A stretch of 8,607 bases of DNA from an uncultured Selenomonas sp. (GTDB taxonomy: Bacteria; Bacillota; Negativicutes; Selenomonadales; Selenomonadaceae): NCBI GenBank assembly GCA_947097535.1, contig CAMURM010000045.1:1-8607 (forward strand), written 5' to 3'. Below are positions 1 through 5,422 of this stretch, one piece after another; the first letter of the stretch is position 1; each line of letters starts with the position of its first letter. Made by a program: the position numbers and the translations under genes. Under the pieces are notes generated by a model. That model was not told the origin of the DNA, searched no databases, and worked only from the letters and a program-made list of their open reading frames with translations.

Positions 1-101
1 ATCACAATGTGAAGGCGGGCAAGGAAGACTGCTGCGGCGGCAGCTGCAGCGGCGGCTGCGGTGGCTGCGGCGGCAGCTGCAGCACGGGGCAGGAAAAGTA
101 A
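1..101 (+). CDS. 3' end of a gene with a Cys/Gly-rich C-terminal tail (partial, 5' end outside window)
   Basis: The frame beginning at base 3 reads 32 codons to a TAA at 99-101. The visible end starts HNVKAGKEDCC, runs through repeated Cys-Gly-Gly and Gly-Gly-Ser-Cys units with seven cysteines, and closes with STGQEK. The cysteines, mostly spaced by two or three residues, could bind zinc, an iron-sulfur cluster or another metal, but that is inference. The rest of the protein lies upstream, so the family cannot be named; Cys/Gly-rich tails occur on several unrelated bacterial proteins. The frame is supported by a hairpin terminator 23 nt after the stop and by a second, diverged copy of the same gene end at about 807-872 that keeps the same frame, stop codon and flanking bases. 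A different frame here gives an Ala-rich open reading frame, which I regard as an artefact. Confidence 0.72.
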   Translation, partial: HNVKAGKEDCCGGSCSGGCGGCGGSCSTGQEK

Positions 102-163
102 GATTGCTCGATTATGCAGCATAGAAGAAGCCCGGCATGCGCTTATTGCATGTCGGGCTTCTT
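18..163 (+). repeat. Direct repeat copy A (gene tail plus terminator)
   Basis: Shares with copy B a 15-nt identical block (18-32 with 822-836) and a 34-nt identical block (73-106 with 844-877) covering the last codons, the stop and the first bases after it, then a terminator hairpin of the same design. Between the blocks copy A has extra Cys/Gly codons. The two copies are 771 bp apart, measured stop to stop, and enclose the whole toxin-antitoxin module. Confidence 0.85.
113..123. repeat. Short palindrome TATGC-A-GCATA before terminator
   Basis: Perfect 5-nt arms around a single base lie between the Cys-rich gene stop and its terminator. A 1-nt loop cannot form as such, so any RNA fold would use only the outer pairs. 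Its interest is positional: in the second copy of this region the same spot holds a larger perfect hairpin (886-901). Confidence 0.4.
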
Positions 164-167
164 TGTA
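125..167 (+). terminator. Hairpin terminator of the Cys-rich gene, possibly bidirectional
   Basis: A 16-bp stem with one G-T pair (125-140 with 148-163) encloses a 7-nt loop and is followed by T-rich sequence (TTTGTATT overlapping the stem end). It sits 23 nt after the stop at 101. The outer stem is AAGAAG against CTTCTT, so the hairpin could also stop minus-strand transcripts leaving the toxin gene, whose stop is at 184; the minus-direction T-tract is poor. It is homologous to the hairpin at 905-942. Confidence 0.82.
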
Positions 168-183
168 TTCAATGATTCAATCT

Positions 184-456
184 CTAAAAGAGATCAGCAT
201 GAGAACCTGTACGGGAAGCGGTCAGGATGAGTCTGTCTTTGTCTATGGCATAGATGAGCAGCCAGTCAGGAGTGACATGGCATTCGCGAAAGCCGATGCA
301 ATCTCCGACGAGGGCGTGATCACGATGCTTTTCTGGTAGGGGTCTTTCCACGCAGAGCGTTTGCAGGACCTCGTCCAGCTTCATCATATTCACTCCGCGT
401 TTTCTCAGACGCTTCAAGTCCTTGCGGAACTGCGTAGTAGTTACAAGATCAAGCAT
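184..456 (-). CDS. yafQ: YafQ-family type II toxin (mRNA interferase)
   Basis: A 90-residue protein of the RelE/ParE fold, the usual YafQ length. Family members are ribosome-dependent endoribonucleases that cleave mRNA during translation and are neutralised by a DinJ/RelB antitoxin. Residues matching the known E. coli YafQ active-site set are all present: H47 in RDHALVG, H60, D64 and W65 in ECHVTPDWLLIY, H86 in SHADLF, and the terminal F90. It therefore looks catalytically intact. Two ATGs are possible, at 460-462 (MRMLDL) and 454-456 (MLDL). I chose the second because the GGAGG motif lies 6 nt before it but directly abuts the first. The start overlaps the antitoxin stop by 8 nt, which points to translational coupling. 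Expression should be autorepressed by the toxin-antitoxin complex, as known for the family. Confidence 0.93.
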   Translation of the reverse strand: MLDLVTTTQFRKDLKRLRKRGVNMMKLDEVLQTLCVERPLPEKHRDHALVGDCIGFRECHVTPDWLLIYAIDKDRLILTASRTGSHADLF

Positions 457-742
457 CCTCATCCTCCGAGTCCAGATCTTCCATGAGTGAGGACAAGGAA
501 CGATAGCGTTTCGTTTCAATCTTTCCGGCCATAATGTTCCGTGCCTCCTGTATGGCGAGAAGTGTTTCTTTATTATAGCATGGCCGCTTTGGCTGGAAGG
601 GGAAGCCTCCCTCCATAATGGAAGCGTGCAGAAAGACGTTGATGGCATCTGTGATGGAGATGCCGAAGCTGGAAAAAACATCTTCGGCTTGCGCTTTGAC
701 TGTGGGCTCGATGCGCATGTTGATGGTAGCGGTCTTGGACAT
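449..742 (-). CDS. dinJ: RelB/DinJ-family antitoxin
   Basis: A 97-residue protein. The N-terminus (SKTATINMRIEP..., through the TDAINVFLHASIMEGGFPF stretch, about residues 2-50) is the ribbon-helix-helix DNA-binding and dimerisation region typical of RelB/DinJ. The C-terminus, about residues 55-97, is helical, charged and ends in an acidic SEDEDA tail, as expected of a flexible toxin-wrapping segment. The ATG at 740-742 is set by a consensus AGGAGG on the minus strand (751-756) with 8 nt spacing; upstream in-frame codons run back through the promoter and are rejected. It precedes and overlaps the toxin gene, the usual antitoxin-first order. It should neutralise the YafQ toxin by binding and repress the shared promoter; this role is family knowledge, not shown by the sequence. 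Confidence 0.94.
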   Translation of the reverse strand: MSKTATINMRIEPTVKAQAEDVFSSFGISITDAINVFLHASIMEGGFPFQPKRPCYNKETLLAIQEARNIMAGKIETKRYRSLSSLMEDLDSEDEDA

Positions 743-763
743 GGGAATCACCTCCTTTTCTTT

Positions 764-792
764 ATTGTAATGCGAATGTGAAGCAAATGCAA
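764..792 (-). promoter_or_regulatory. Sigma-70-type promoter of the toxin-antitoxin operon
   Basis: On the minus strand TTGCAT (787-792) and TACAAT (764-769) are separated by exactly 17 nt, close to the TTGACA/TATAAT consensus. It lies just ahead of the AGGAGG (751-756) and antitoxin start (742). A ribbon-helix-helix operator would be expected over or next to it, but I see no clean inverted repeat, only weakly symmetric AT-rich sequence. Confidence 0.75.
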
Positions 793-797
793 GATAA

Positions 798-872
798 ATG
801 TTTTGTACGCATGCGAAGGTTGGCAAGGAAGACTGCAGCGGCAGCAGCTGCAGCACGGGGCAGGAAAAGTAA
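798..872 (+). pseudogene. Displaced, shortened second copy of the Cys-rich gene tail
   Basis: Read in the frame ending at TAA 870-872, this encodes HAKVGKEDCSGSSCSTGQEK, the same ending as the tail at 3-101 but with two cysteines instead of seven and most of the Cys-Gly repeat missing. An ATG at 798-800 would give a 24-residue peptide, but no ribosome binding site precedes it and homology to the first copy begins only near 807-813. I read it as a gene-end remnant rather than a working gene. Its upstream edge almost touches the toxin-antitoxin promoter (-35 at 787-792), marking a junction at about 793-810. A short real peptide cannot be excluded. Confidence 0.6.
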
Positions 873-885
873 GATTGATCGATTG

Positions 886-901
886 TGCGACTTATGTCGC
901 A
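886..901 (+). other. Small perfect hairpin before the second terminator
   Basis: TGCGAC (886-891) pairs with GTCGCA (896-901) around the loop TTAT. It stands 14 nt after the remnant's stop and 5 nt before the terminator stem, giving a double hairpin. In copy A the corresponding place has only a short palindrome. Function unknown; it could assist termination or protect a 3' end. Confidence 0.55.
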
Positions 902-904
902 GGG

Positions 905-942
905 GAGAGCCCGATATGTATTTTGCATATCGGGCTCTTTTT
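905..942 (+). terminator. Intrinsic terminator after the Cys-rich remnant
   Basis: A perfect 12-bp stem (907-918 with 926-937), a 7-nt loop and a run of five T at 938-942 form a classic Rho-independent terminator for plus-strand transcription. It isolates the iron-uptake operon downstream from readthrough. Confidence 0.92.
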
Positions 943-1078
943 GTGCAGAAAATATAAGTTTGTAGAAGACTCCAGACTATTTTGTGCCGATTCAGAAAAG
1001 GCGTAAATAGATGGTATAAGACTAACCTCTGTTGGAAAGAAAGTGCAAGGGATTTTTATTAAAATGGAAATATTCTTA
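943..1078. other. Non-coding spacer upstream of the iron-uptake promoter
   Basis: No open reading frame with a credible ribosome binding site and no RNA gene is seen. The stretch becomes AT-rich toward its end, as expected in front of a strong promoter (A/T-rich run around 1051-1078). Nothing else is supported. Confidence 0.6.
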
Positions 1079-1108
1079 TTGACAAGGAGAAACGTTATCT
1101 TGTATAAT
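1079..1108 (+). promoter_or_regulatory. Strong sigma-70/sigma-A promoter of the siderophore operon
   Basis: TTGACA (1079-1084) and TATAAT (1103-1108) both match the consensus in all six positions, with an 18-nt spacer. It lies 62 nt before the receptor ATG. Such a strong promoter at an iron-uptake operon implies that control comes from a repressor rather than from weak promoter recognition. Transcription should start near 1114-1117. Confidence 0.88.
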
Positions 1109-1135
1109 TGACCTCGTTTTCAAATATATTTTTTT

Positions 1136-1150
1136 ATGAATCTCATTCAT
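1136..1150. promoter_or_regulatory. Candidate operator (Fur-like inverted repeat) in the 5' leader
   Basis: ATGAAT-CTC-ATTCAT is a perfect inverted repeat with 6-nt arms, placed about 20-35 nt after the expected transcription start and just before the receptor ribosome binding site. The AT-rich arms and the ATTCATTA end resemble Fur boxes only partly (about 8 of 14 positions against TGATAATCATTATC). Iron control is inferred from the genes it precedes. Another repressor, or a weak leader hairpin, would also fit. Confidence 0.45.
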
Positions 1151-1170
1151 TAAGGAAGGGAACTGGAACA

Positions 1171-3375
1171 ATGAAACAAGGACGACTTGCCCGCAGGGTA
1201 ACGATGGCGCTTTTGAGCGGCACCATCATGATGCCGCTGTGCTTTGGCGGAACGGCACAGGCGGAGGAGGCAACGTATGACTTCGGCACGTCCGACGTCT
1301 ATGCGGACAAGGTGGCGGAGCCGCCCAAGGTCGAGGAGAAGGCGGCGCCCCCTGTCGTGGAAGAAGAGACTGAGGAAGATGCGTACCCCGGCGGTGAGAT
1401 TTCCAAGACCGTGCAGCTCGGTGCGCTCGGCAATCGCAAGGCTATGGATACGCCGTTCAGCATCACAGGCTTCACAGAGGAGAAGATTGATAATTCTCAG
1501 TCATCGCTTCTTGCCGACCTCATCGCCAACGATGCTTCCGTCAGCAATCAGACGCTTTCGGGCGTTTCGAGCGCGTGGAACATTCGCGGCTTCAAGTCGC
1601 AGCAGCAGGACGTTCAGCTCAATGGTCTTTATGGCGTCGCGCCGCGTTTCTACGGCGGCACGGAAGCTGCGGCTCGCGTAGATATTCTCAAGGGGCCGAG
1701 CGTGCTGCTCGCAGGTATCGCGCCGAACGGTTCCGTCGGCGGCACGATCAACTACGTGACGAAGCGCGCAGGCGACAAGCCCGAAACGCGTGTGAGCCAG
1801 TCCTATGGCGACGGGCAGGTTATGACGAATCAGATTGACATCGGCAGACGTACGGACGACGGCAAGGCAGGCGTTCATCTGACGGTCTTGAACCGTGGAG
1901 GCGAGACTTCCTTCGGCGAGGGTAACCGTACGTCGTCATTTGCGCTCGGTGCAGACTACAAGGCGGATCGTTGGCGTGTCGAACTTGACTATGGCCTTGT
2001 TTACAACAAGGTTTCCGATCAGCAGTACCAACTGACGATTGCCGGAAATATGCTTTCGTCGAGGAACAAGATGTTCTCCGTGCCGAATGGCAAGAAGTTT
2101 GGTGCGCCCGGCACATACCGCGTCGTGCATGAGCACTACGGCATGATTCATGGCGAGTACGATTTCAGCAAAGATTGGACGGGGTATCTGTCGTATGGTC
2201 TGCGCCGCACAACGCAGGAGACGTTCTTCAACAATTTCCAACTGACGAAGCCGACGGGCGATGTAACCATGAAGTATTCGTTCAACAACCAGATCAATCA
2301 GGCGGACTCGGCGGAGATCGGTGTGCGCGGCAAGCTCTGGACGGGGGATTTGAAGCATGAGCTGACGCTTGCAGCGAATCGTATCCACTATACGCGCTCG
2401 ATGCGCAATCGTACGGTAAAGGCTGGAGTCAAGACGAACATTTGGAATACGAATTTCCAAGTGCCGAACAATCCGTTCACGTTCAATCCTTCGAGGAACG
2501 ATGAGAACACATTTACGGGCATATCCCTTGCCGATATCATGACGACGAAGGATGAACGCTGGCAGTTCATCCTCGGCGGACGTCAGCAACACGTCGAGAT
2601 TGACACCTACAATATCAACACGGGTGCACGCAAGACGCATTACGACGACAGCGTATTCACACCGGCATTTGCCGTCGTTTATAAACCGCAGAAGAATCTC
2701 TCGCTCTATGCGAACTACATGCAGGGACTTGATGCGGGCGATGCGCTTGTCACGAATACGAGTGCGGCGAACTACGGCGAGGCATTTGCGCCGTTCAAGA
2801 CGAAGCAGTACGAGGTCGGCGTGAAGTATGATCTCGGCAAGTGGGCGGCGACGCTCGCAGCGTTCGACATCAAGTCACCGACTCTGATTGAAGATACGGC
2901 GACGCATATCTTCGCGCCCACGGGGGAGGTTCATCATCGCGGCATTGAGCTTAATGCTTTCGGTGAGCCTGTCAAGGGCACGCGCATCACGGGTGGTCTC
3001 ATGCTGCTTGACGCGACGTATGAGGGGACGAACGGCGGCATATACGACGGCAATCAGGTCGCGGCAACATCGCGCTGGAATGCTGTCTTGGGCGTCGAGC
3101 ATGATCTCAGAGCCGTGCCGGGGCTTACGCTCACGACGCACTTGACTTATAGCAGCAAATCCTACATCAACGAGGCGAACAGCTTCGAGGTCGATTCGTG
3201 GCTCACATGGGATCTCGGTGCGCGTTACAAGTTCAATGCGGGCAAGGTGCCGATGACGCTGCGTGCCGACATCTACAATGTCACGAACCGCAACTACTGG
3301 CGCGCTTTGTCGAACAACGGTGTGTTCCTCGGCAAGGAGCGCACGTTCATGCTCTCTTTGAGCGCAGATTTCTAA
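1171..3375 (+). CDS. TonB-dependent outer-membrane siderophore receptor
   Basis: A 734-residue outer-membrane protein of the FhuA/FpvA-type siderophore receptor family, predicted to bind a ferric siderophore outside and import it when TonB pulls on its plug. A Sec signal peptide spans residues 1-31 (basic MKQGRLARR, hydrophobic core, cleavage after TAQA). The mature start, with TYDFGTSDVYADK at about 35-47, may hold the TonB box. A Pro/Glu-rich linker follows (about 48-72), then GGEISKTVQLGALGN and the plug (about 90-198: MDTPFSITGF, WNIRGF, RVDILKGPSVLLAG, GGTINYVTKR). The rest is a beta-barrel ending in LSLSADF, with the terminal Phe needed for outer-membrane assembly. I start at the ATG at 1171, preceded by AAGGAAGG; the longer frame from TTG at 1108 begins inside the -10 box. 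It is first in the operon. The ligand cannot be read; a heme or cobalamin role is less likely. Confidence 0.95.
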   Translation: MKQGRLARRVTMALLSGTIMMPLCFGGTAQAEEATYDFGTSDVYADKVAEPPKVEEKAAPPVVEEETEEDAYPGGEISKTVQLGALGNRKAMDTPFSITGFTEEKIDNSQSSLLADLIANDASVSNQTLSGVSSAWNIRGFKSQQQDVQLNGLYGVAPRFYGGTEAAARVDILKGPSVLLAGIAPNGSVGGTINYVTKRAGDKPETRVSQSYGDGQVMTNQIDIGRRTDDGKAGVHLTVLNRGGETSFGEGNRTSSFALGADYKADRWRVELDYGLVYNKVSDQQYQLTIAGNMLSSRNKMFSVPNGKKFGAPGTYRVVHEHYGMIHGEYDFSKDWTGYLSYGLRRTTQETFFNNFQLTKPTGDVTMKYSFNNQINQADSAEIGVRGKLWTGDLKHELTLAANRIHYTRSMRNRTVKAGVKTNIWNTNFQVPNNPFTFNPSRNDENTFTGISLADIMTTKDERWQFILGGRQQHVEIDTYNINTGARKTHYDDSVFTPAFAVVYKPQKNLSLYANYMQGLDAGDALVTNTSAANYGEAFAPFKTKQYEVGVKYDLGKWAATLAAFDIKSPTLIEDTATHIFAPTGEVHHRGIELNAFGEPVKGTRITGGLMLLDATYEGTNGGIYDGNQVAATSRWNAVLGVEHDLRAVPGLTLTTHLTYSSKSYINEANSFEVDSWLTWDLGARYKFNAGKVPMTLRADIYNVTNRNYWRALSNNGVFLGKERTFMLSLSADF

Positions 3376-3394
3376 GAAGGAGGGGCGTACGGTT

Positions 3395-4405
3395 TTGCAG
3401 GCAAGACTCATATCCTCAGGACGTACAGCCCTCTTGGCAGCCGCTCTTGTGGCGGCGCTGGGAGGGCTTTCCCTCTTCTTTTTGACGGTCGGCGTGCGCA
3501 TGATTCCCCTGGGTGATGTCATACATTCTTTCACGAGTTTCGATGCGCTGAATGTGCCCGATCTCATCGTGCAGACGCTCCGTCTGCCGCGCCTTCTGGC
3601 GGCGCTCGTCTGCGGCGTGAGCTTCGCTGTGGCGGGTGCTCTGATGCAAGGTGTGACGAACAATCCGATGGCGAGTCCGTCGATTCTCGGCATCAATGCG
3701 GGTGCGAGCTTCGGTCTTTCCCTCGCGATGATCTTCCTGCCCCTTGCATCCCTGCAGGCGACGATTTTCGCCTCGTTCTTCGGTGCGGCGCTCGCGACGC
3801 TCGTGATTCTCGCGCTTGCGGCGAGCCGGCGGGGCAAGGCGTCGCCCGTCTATGTGGCGCTCGCGGGCACGGCGGTCAGCGCTGTCTTCATGGCGGTGAC
3901 GCAGGTACTCGTCGTCTACTTCGATGTGGCGCAGGAACTCAGCTATTGGACGGCAGGCGGACTCGGCGGCATCAAGATGCCTGAGATTCTCGCTGTCCTG
4001 CCATGGACGATTCTCGGACTCGTCGTCGCCGTCAGCATCTCGCGCTCGGTGACTCTGCTGTCTTTCGGTGAGGAGATGGCGATCGGGCTCGGCGGCAAGA
4101 TCATGCGCATCCGTGCGCTTGCGGGGCTCGCCGTGCTGCTTCTCGCAGGCTCTGCCGTCGCAGTCGCCGGTCCTGTCGGCTTCGTCGGTCTCGTCGTGCC
4201 GCACATCGTGCGGCGGCTCGTCGGCATCGACTATCGGCTCGTCGTGCCGTTTTCGGCGCTTCTGGGTGCACTTCTCGTCGTCGCGGCGGACATCGTCGCG
4301 CGTACGGTCACACCGCCCTTCGAGGTTCCATTGGGCGCGGTGACGGCGCTCGTCGGCGTGCCGTTCTTCCTCTTCCTTGCCAATCGCAAGGAGGTGCGTG
4401 CATGA
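3395..4405 (+). CDS. FecCD-family iron-siderophore ABC permease (first subunit)
   Basis: A 336-residue polytopic inner-membrane protein of the FecCD/BtuC permease family, typical in length and expected to have about ten membrane helices. Family signatures are visible: TLRLPRLLAALVCGVSFAVA (61-80), the NNPMASPSILGINAGASFG stretch (89-107), the GPVGFVGLVVPHIVRRLVG coupling loop (259-277) that contacts the ATPase, and GVPFFLFL near the end. It should pair with the next gene product to form the channel. The start is TTG at 3395, chosen because AAGGAGGGG (3377-3385) stands 9 nt before it and the next ATG (residue 36) would remove the first helix. The gene follows the receptor by 19 nt, so the two are co-transcribed. 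Which of the FecC- or FecD-like roles it plays cannot be decided. Confidence 0.95.
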   Translation: MQARLISSGRTALLAAALVAALGGLSLFFLTVGVRMIPLGDVIHSFTSFDALNVPDLIVQTLRLPRLLAALVCGVSFAVAGALMQGVTNNPMASPSILGINAGASFGLSLAMIFLPLASLQATIFASFFGAALATLVILALAASRRGKASPVYVALAGTAVSAVFMAVTQVLVVYFDVAQELSYWTAGGLGGIKMPEILAVLPWTILGLVVAVSISRSVTLLSFGEEMAIGLGGKIMRIRALAGLAVLLLAGSAVAVAGPVGFVGLVVPHIVRRLVGIDYRLVVPFSALLGALLVVAADIVARTVTPPFEVPLGAVTALVGVPFFLFLANRKEVRA

Positions 4406-5409
4406 CATCCTCGCTCAAGGGGCGCGGCACTCTCTTTGTCGTTCTCCTACTTATCCTCGCGGGACTCTTCTTCCTGCATCTTTCGACGGGCTTTCATTAC
4501 TTCGCGAAGGAGCACCTCCTTTCCATTTTGCTCTTCGGCGGCACGCCCGAGGAGATGCTGACGGTCTACGACTTCCGCATGGTGCGCTCGGTGCTCGCCG
4601 TGCTCATCGGCATGGGGCTCGCCGTCTCGGGCGCAATCTTCCAGACGATCTCGAAGAATGAGCTGGCAAGCCCGAGCCTTCTGGGCGTCAATGCAGGCGC
4701 AGGACTCGCCGTCATGCTGCTCGTTGTGATGACGGCTGAGACGGCGGGACTGGGGCTTTGGGAGCAGCCGGTGACCGCCGTCCTCGGCGGTGCGGCGGCC
4801 GCGCTCTTCATCTACCGGCTGAGCATTCGCCGTGGACGCACGTCGTCGACGTACACGCTCGTCCTCAACGGCATCGCGGTCACGGCGGGACTTCATGCCG
4901 TGCAGATGCTCATCGTTGTGGGGCTTGATCCCAACAAGTTCCACTCGGTCAACACATGGCTGATCGGCAGCATCTTCGGCAACAGCTGGACGCACGTTCA
5001 TGTTCTCGCGTGCATCGTATTCTTCTCCACGCTGTTCTTCCTCGCGCACCATGAGACGCTCGATATCCTCGCTCTGCGCGAGGAGACGGCGATCGGCCTC
5101 GGCGTCTCGATCAACCGTGCGCGCTTCGTCTATCTGATGGCTGCCGTCATGCTCGCCGGTGCGTGCGTGGCGATCGGCGGAAGCATCGGCTTCATCGGCT
5201 TGATCTGCCCGCATATTGCGCGTCGCCTCGTCGGTGTCTCGCATCGCTGGTATCTGCCGATGACGGCGCTTTTGGGCGCGATCCTGCTCGTCGCGGCGGA
5301 CTGGTTCGCACGCATCGTCATCGCACCCGACGAAATGCTCGTCGGTCTCGTCGTATCGTTGATCGGTGCGCCGTATTTCCTCTATATACTCGCCCGCAGC
5401 AAGGGCTGA
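4402..5409 (+). CDS. FecCD-family iron-siderophore ABC permease (second subunit)
   Basis: A 335-residue permease homologous to its neighbour and expected to form the other half of the inner-membrane channel. Visible signatures are the SGAIFQTISKNELASPSLLG stretch (76-95), VNAGAG, the IGGSIGFIGLICPHIARRLVG coupling loop (258-278) and IGAPYFLYIL at the end. Two usual motif positions differ: the arginine-proline motif reads RMVRS (59-63) where RLPR is normal, and NELASP replaces NPLASP. Its ATG overlaps the previous stop by 4 nt (ATGA), with AAGGAGGTG at 4388-4396, so translation is coupled and equal output of the two subunits is expected. It may be the YfhA/FeuC-like partner, but that split is uncertain. 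Confidence 0.95.
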   Translation: MTSSLKGRGTLFVVLLLILAGLFFLHLSTGFHYFAKEHLLSILLFGGTPEEMLTVYDFRMVRSVLAVLIGMGLAVSGAIFQTISKNELASPSLLGVNAGAGLAVMLLVVMTAETAGLGLWEQPVTAVLGGAAAALFIYRLSIRRGRTSSTYTLVLNGIAVTAGLHAVQMLIVVGLDPNKFHSVNTWLIGSIFGNSWTHVHVLACIVFFSTLFFLAHHETLDILALREETAIGLGVSINRARFVYLMAAVMLAGACVAIGGSIGFIGLICPHIARRLVGVSHRWYLPMTALLGAILLVAADWFARIVIAPDEMLVGLVVSLIGAPYFLYILARSKG

Positions 5410-5422
5410 AAGGACGGATAGA

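Larger units (their letters stand above)
822..942 (+). repeat. Direct repeat copy B (gene tail plus terminator)
   Basis: The second member of the pair. The terminator stems differ in sequence between copies but stay paired (CCCGGCATGC/GCATGTCGGG in copy A, CCCGATATG/CATATCGGG in copy B), which indicates paired changes preserving the fold. The copies are therefore diverged, not a fresh duplication, apart from the identical 34-nt core. Confidence 0.83.

Noticed and set aside
61..339. Ala-rich plus-strand open frame starting in the Cys-rich tail
   Set aside because: It is a frame-shifted reading of the Cys/Gly codons, has no ribosome binding site, and runs antisense into the toxin gene.
457..462. 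Upstream ATG (460-462) as toxin start
   Set aside because: The GGAGG directly abuts it, which is too close; the ATG at 454-456 has 6 nt spacing.
18..942. Integron cassette interpretation of the toxin-antitoxin segment
   Set aside because: Toxin-antitoxin cassettes are common in integrons, but I see no attC-like core sites; the hairpins here are ordinary terminators.
18..942. CRISPR or insertion-sequence origin of the repeats
   Set aside because: There are only two diverged direct repeats, no regular spacers, no terminal inverted repeats and no transposase.
803..1006. 67-residue plus-strand frame starting MYACEGW
   Set aside because: It is out of frame with the conserved tail, crosses the terminator hairpin at 905-942 and has no ribosome binding site.
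1115..1170. Riboswitch in the receptor leader
   Set aside because: The leader is only about 55 nt, AT-rich and lacks the structured elements of known riboswitches such as the cobalamin class.
2875..3837. 320-residue antisense frame spanning the receptor end and first permease
   Set aside because: It covers two well-supported sense genes and has no recognisable domain or start signal.
3416..4408. 330-residue antisense frame opposite the first permease
   Set aside because: Its Arg/Asp/Glu/His-rich, low-complexity translation is typical of the reverse complement of GC-rich hydrophobic codons, and the sense strand has a clear permease.
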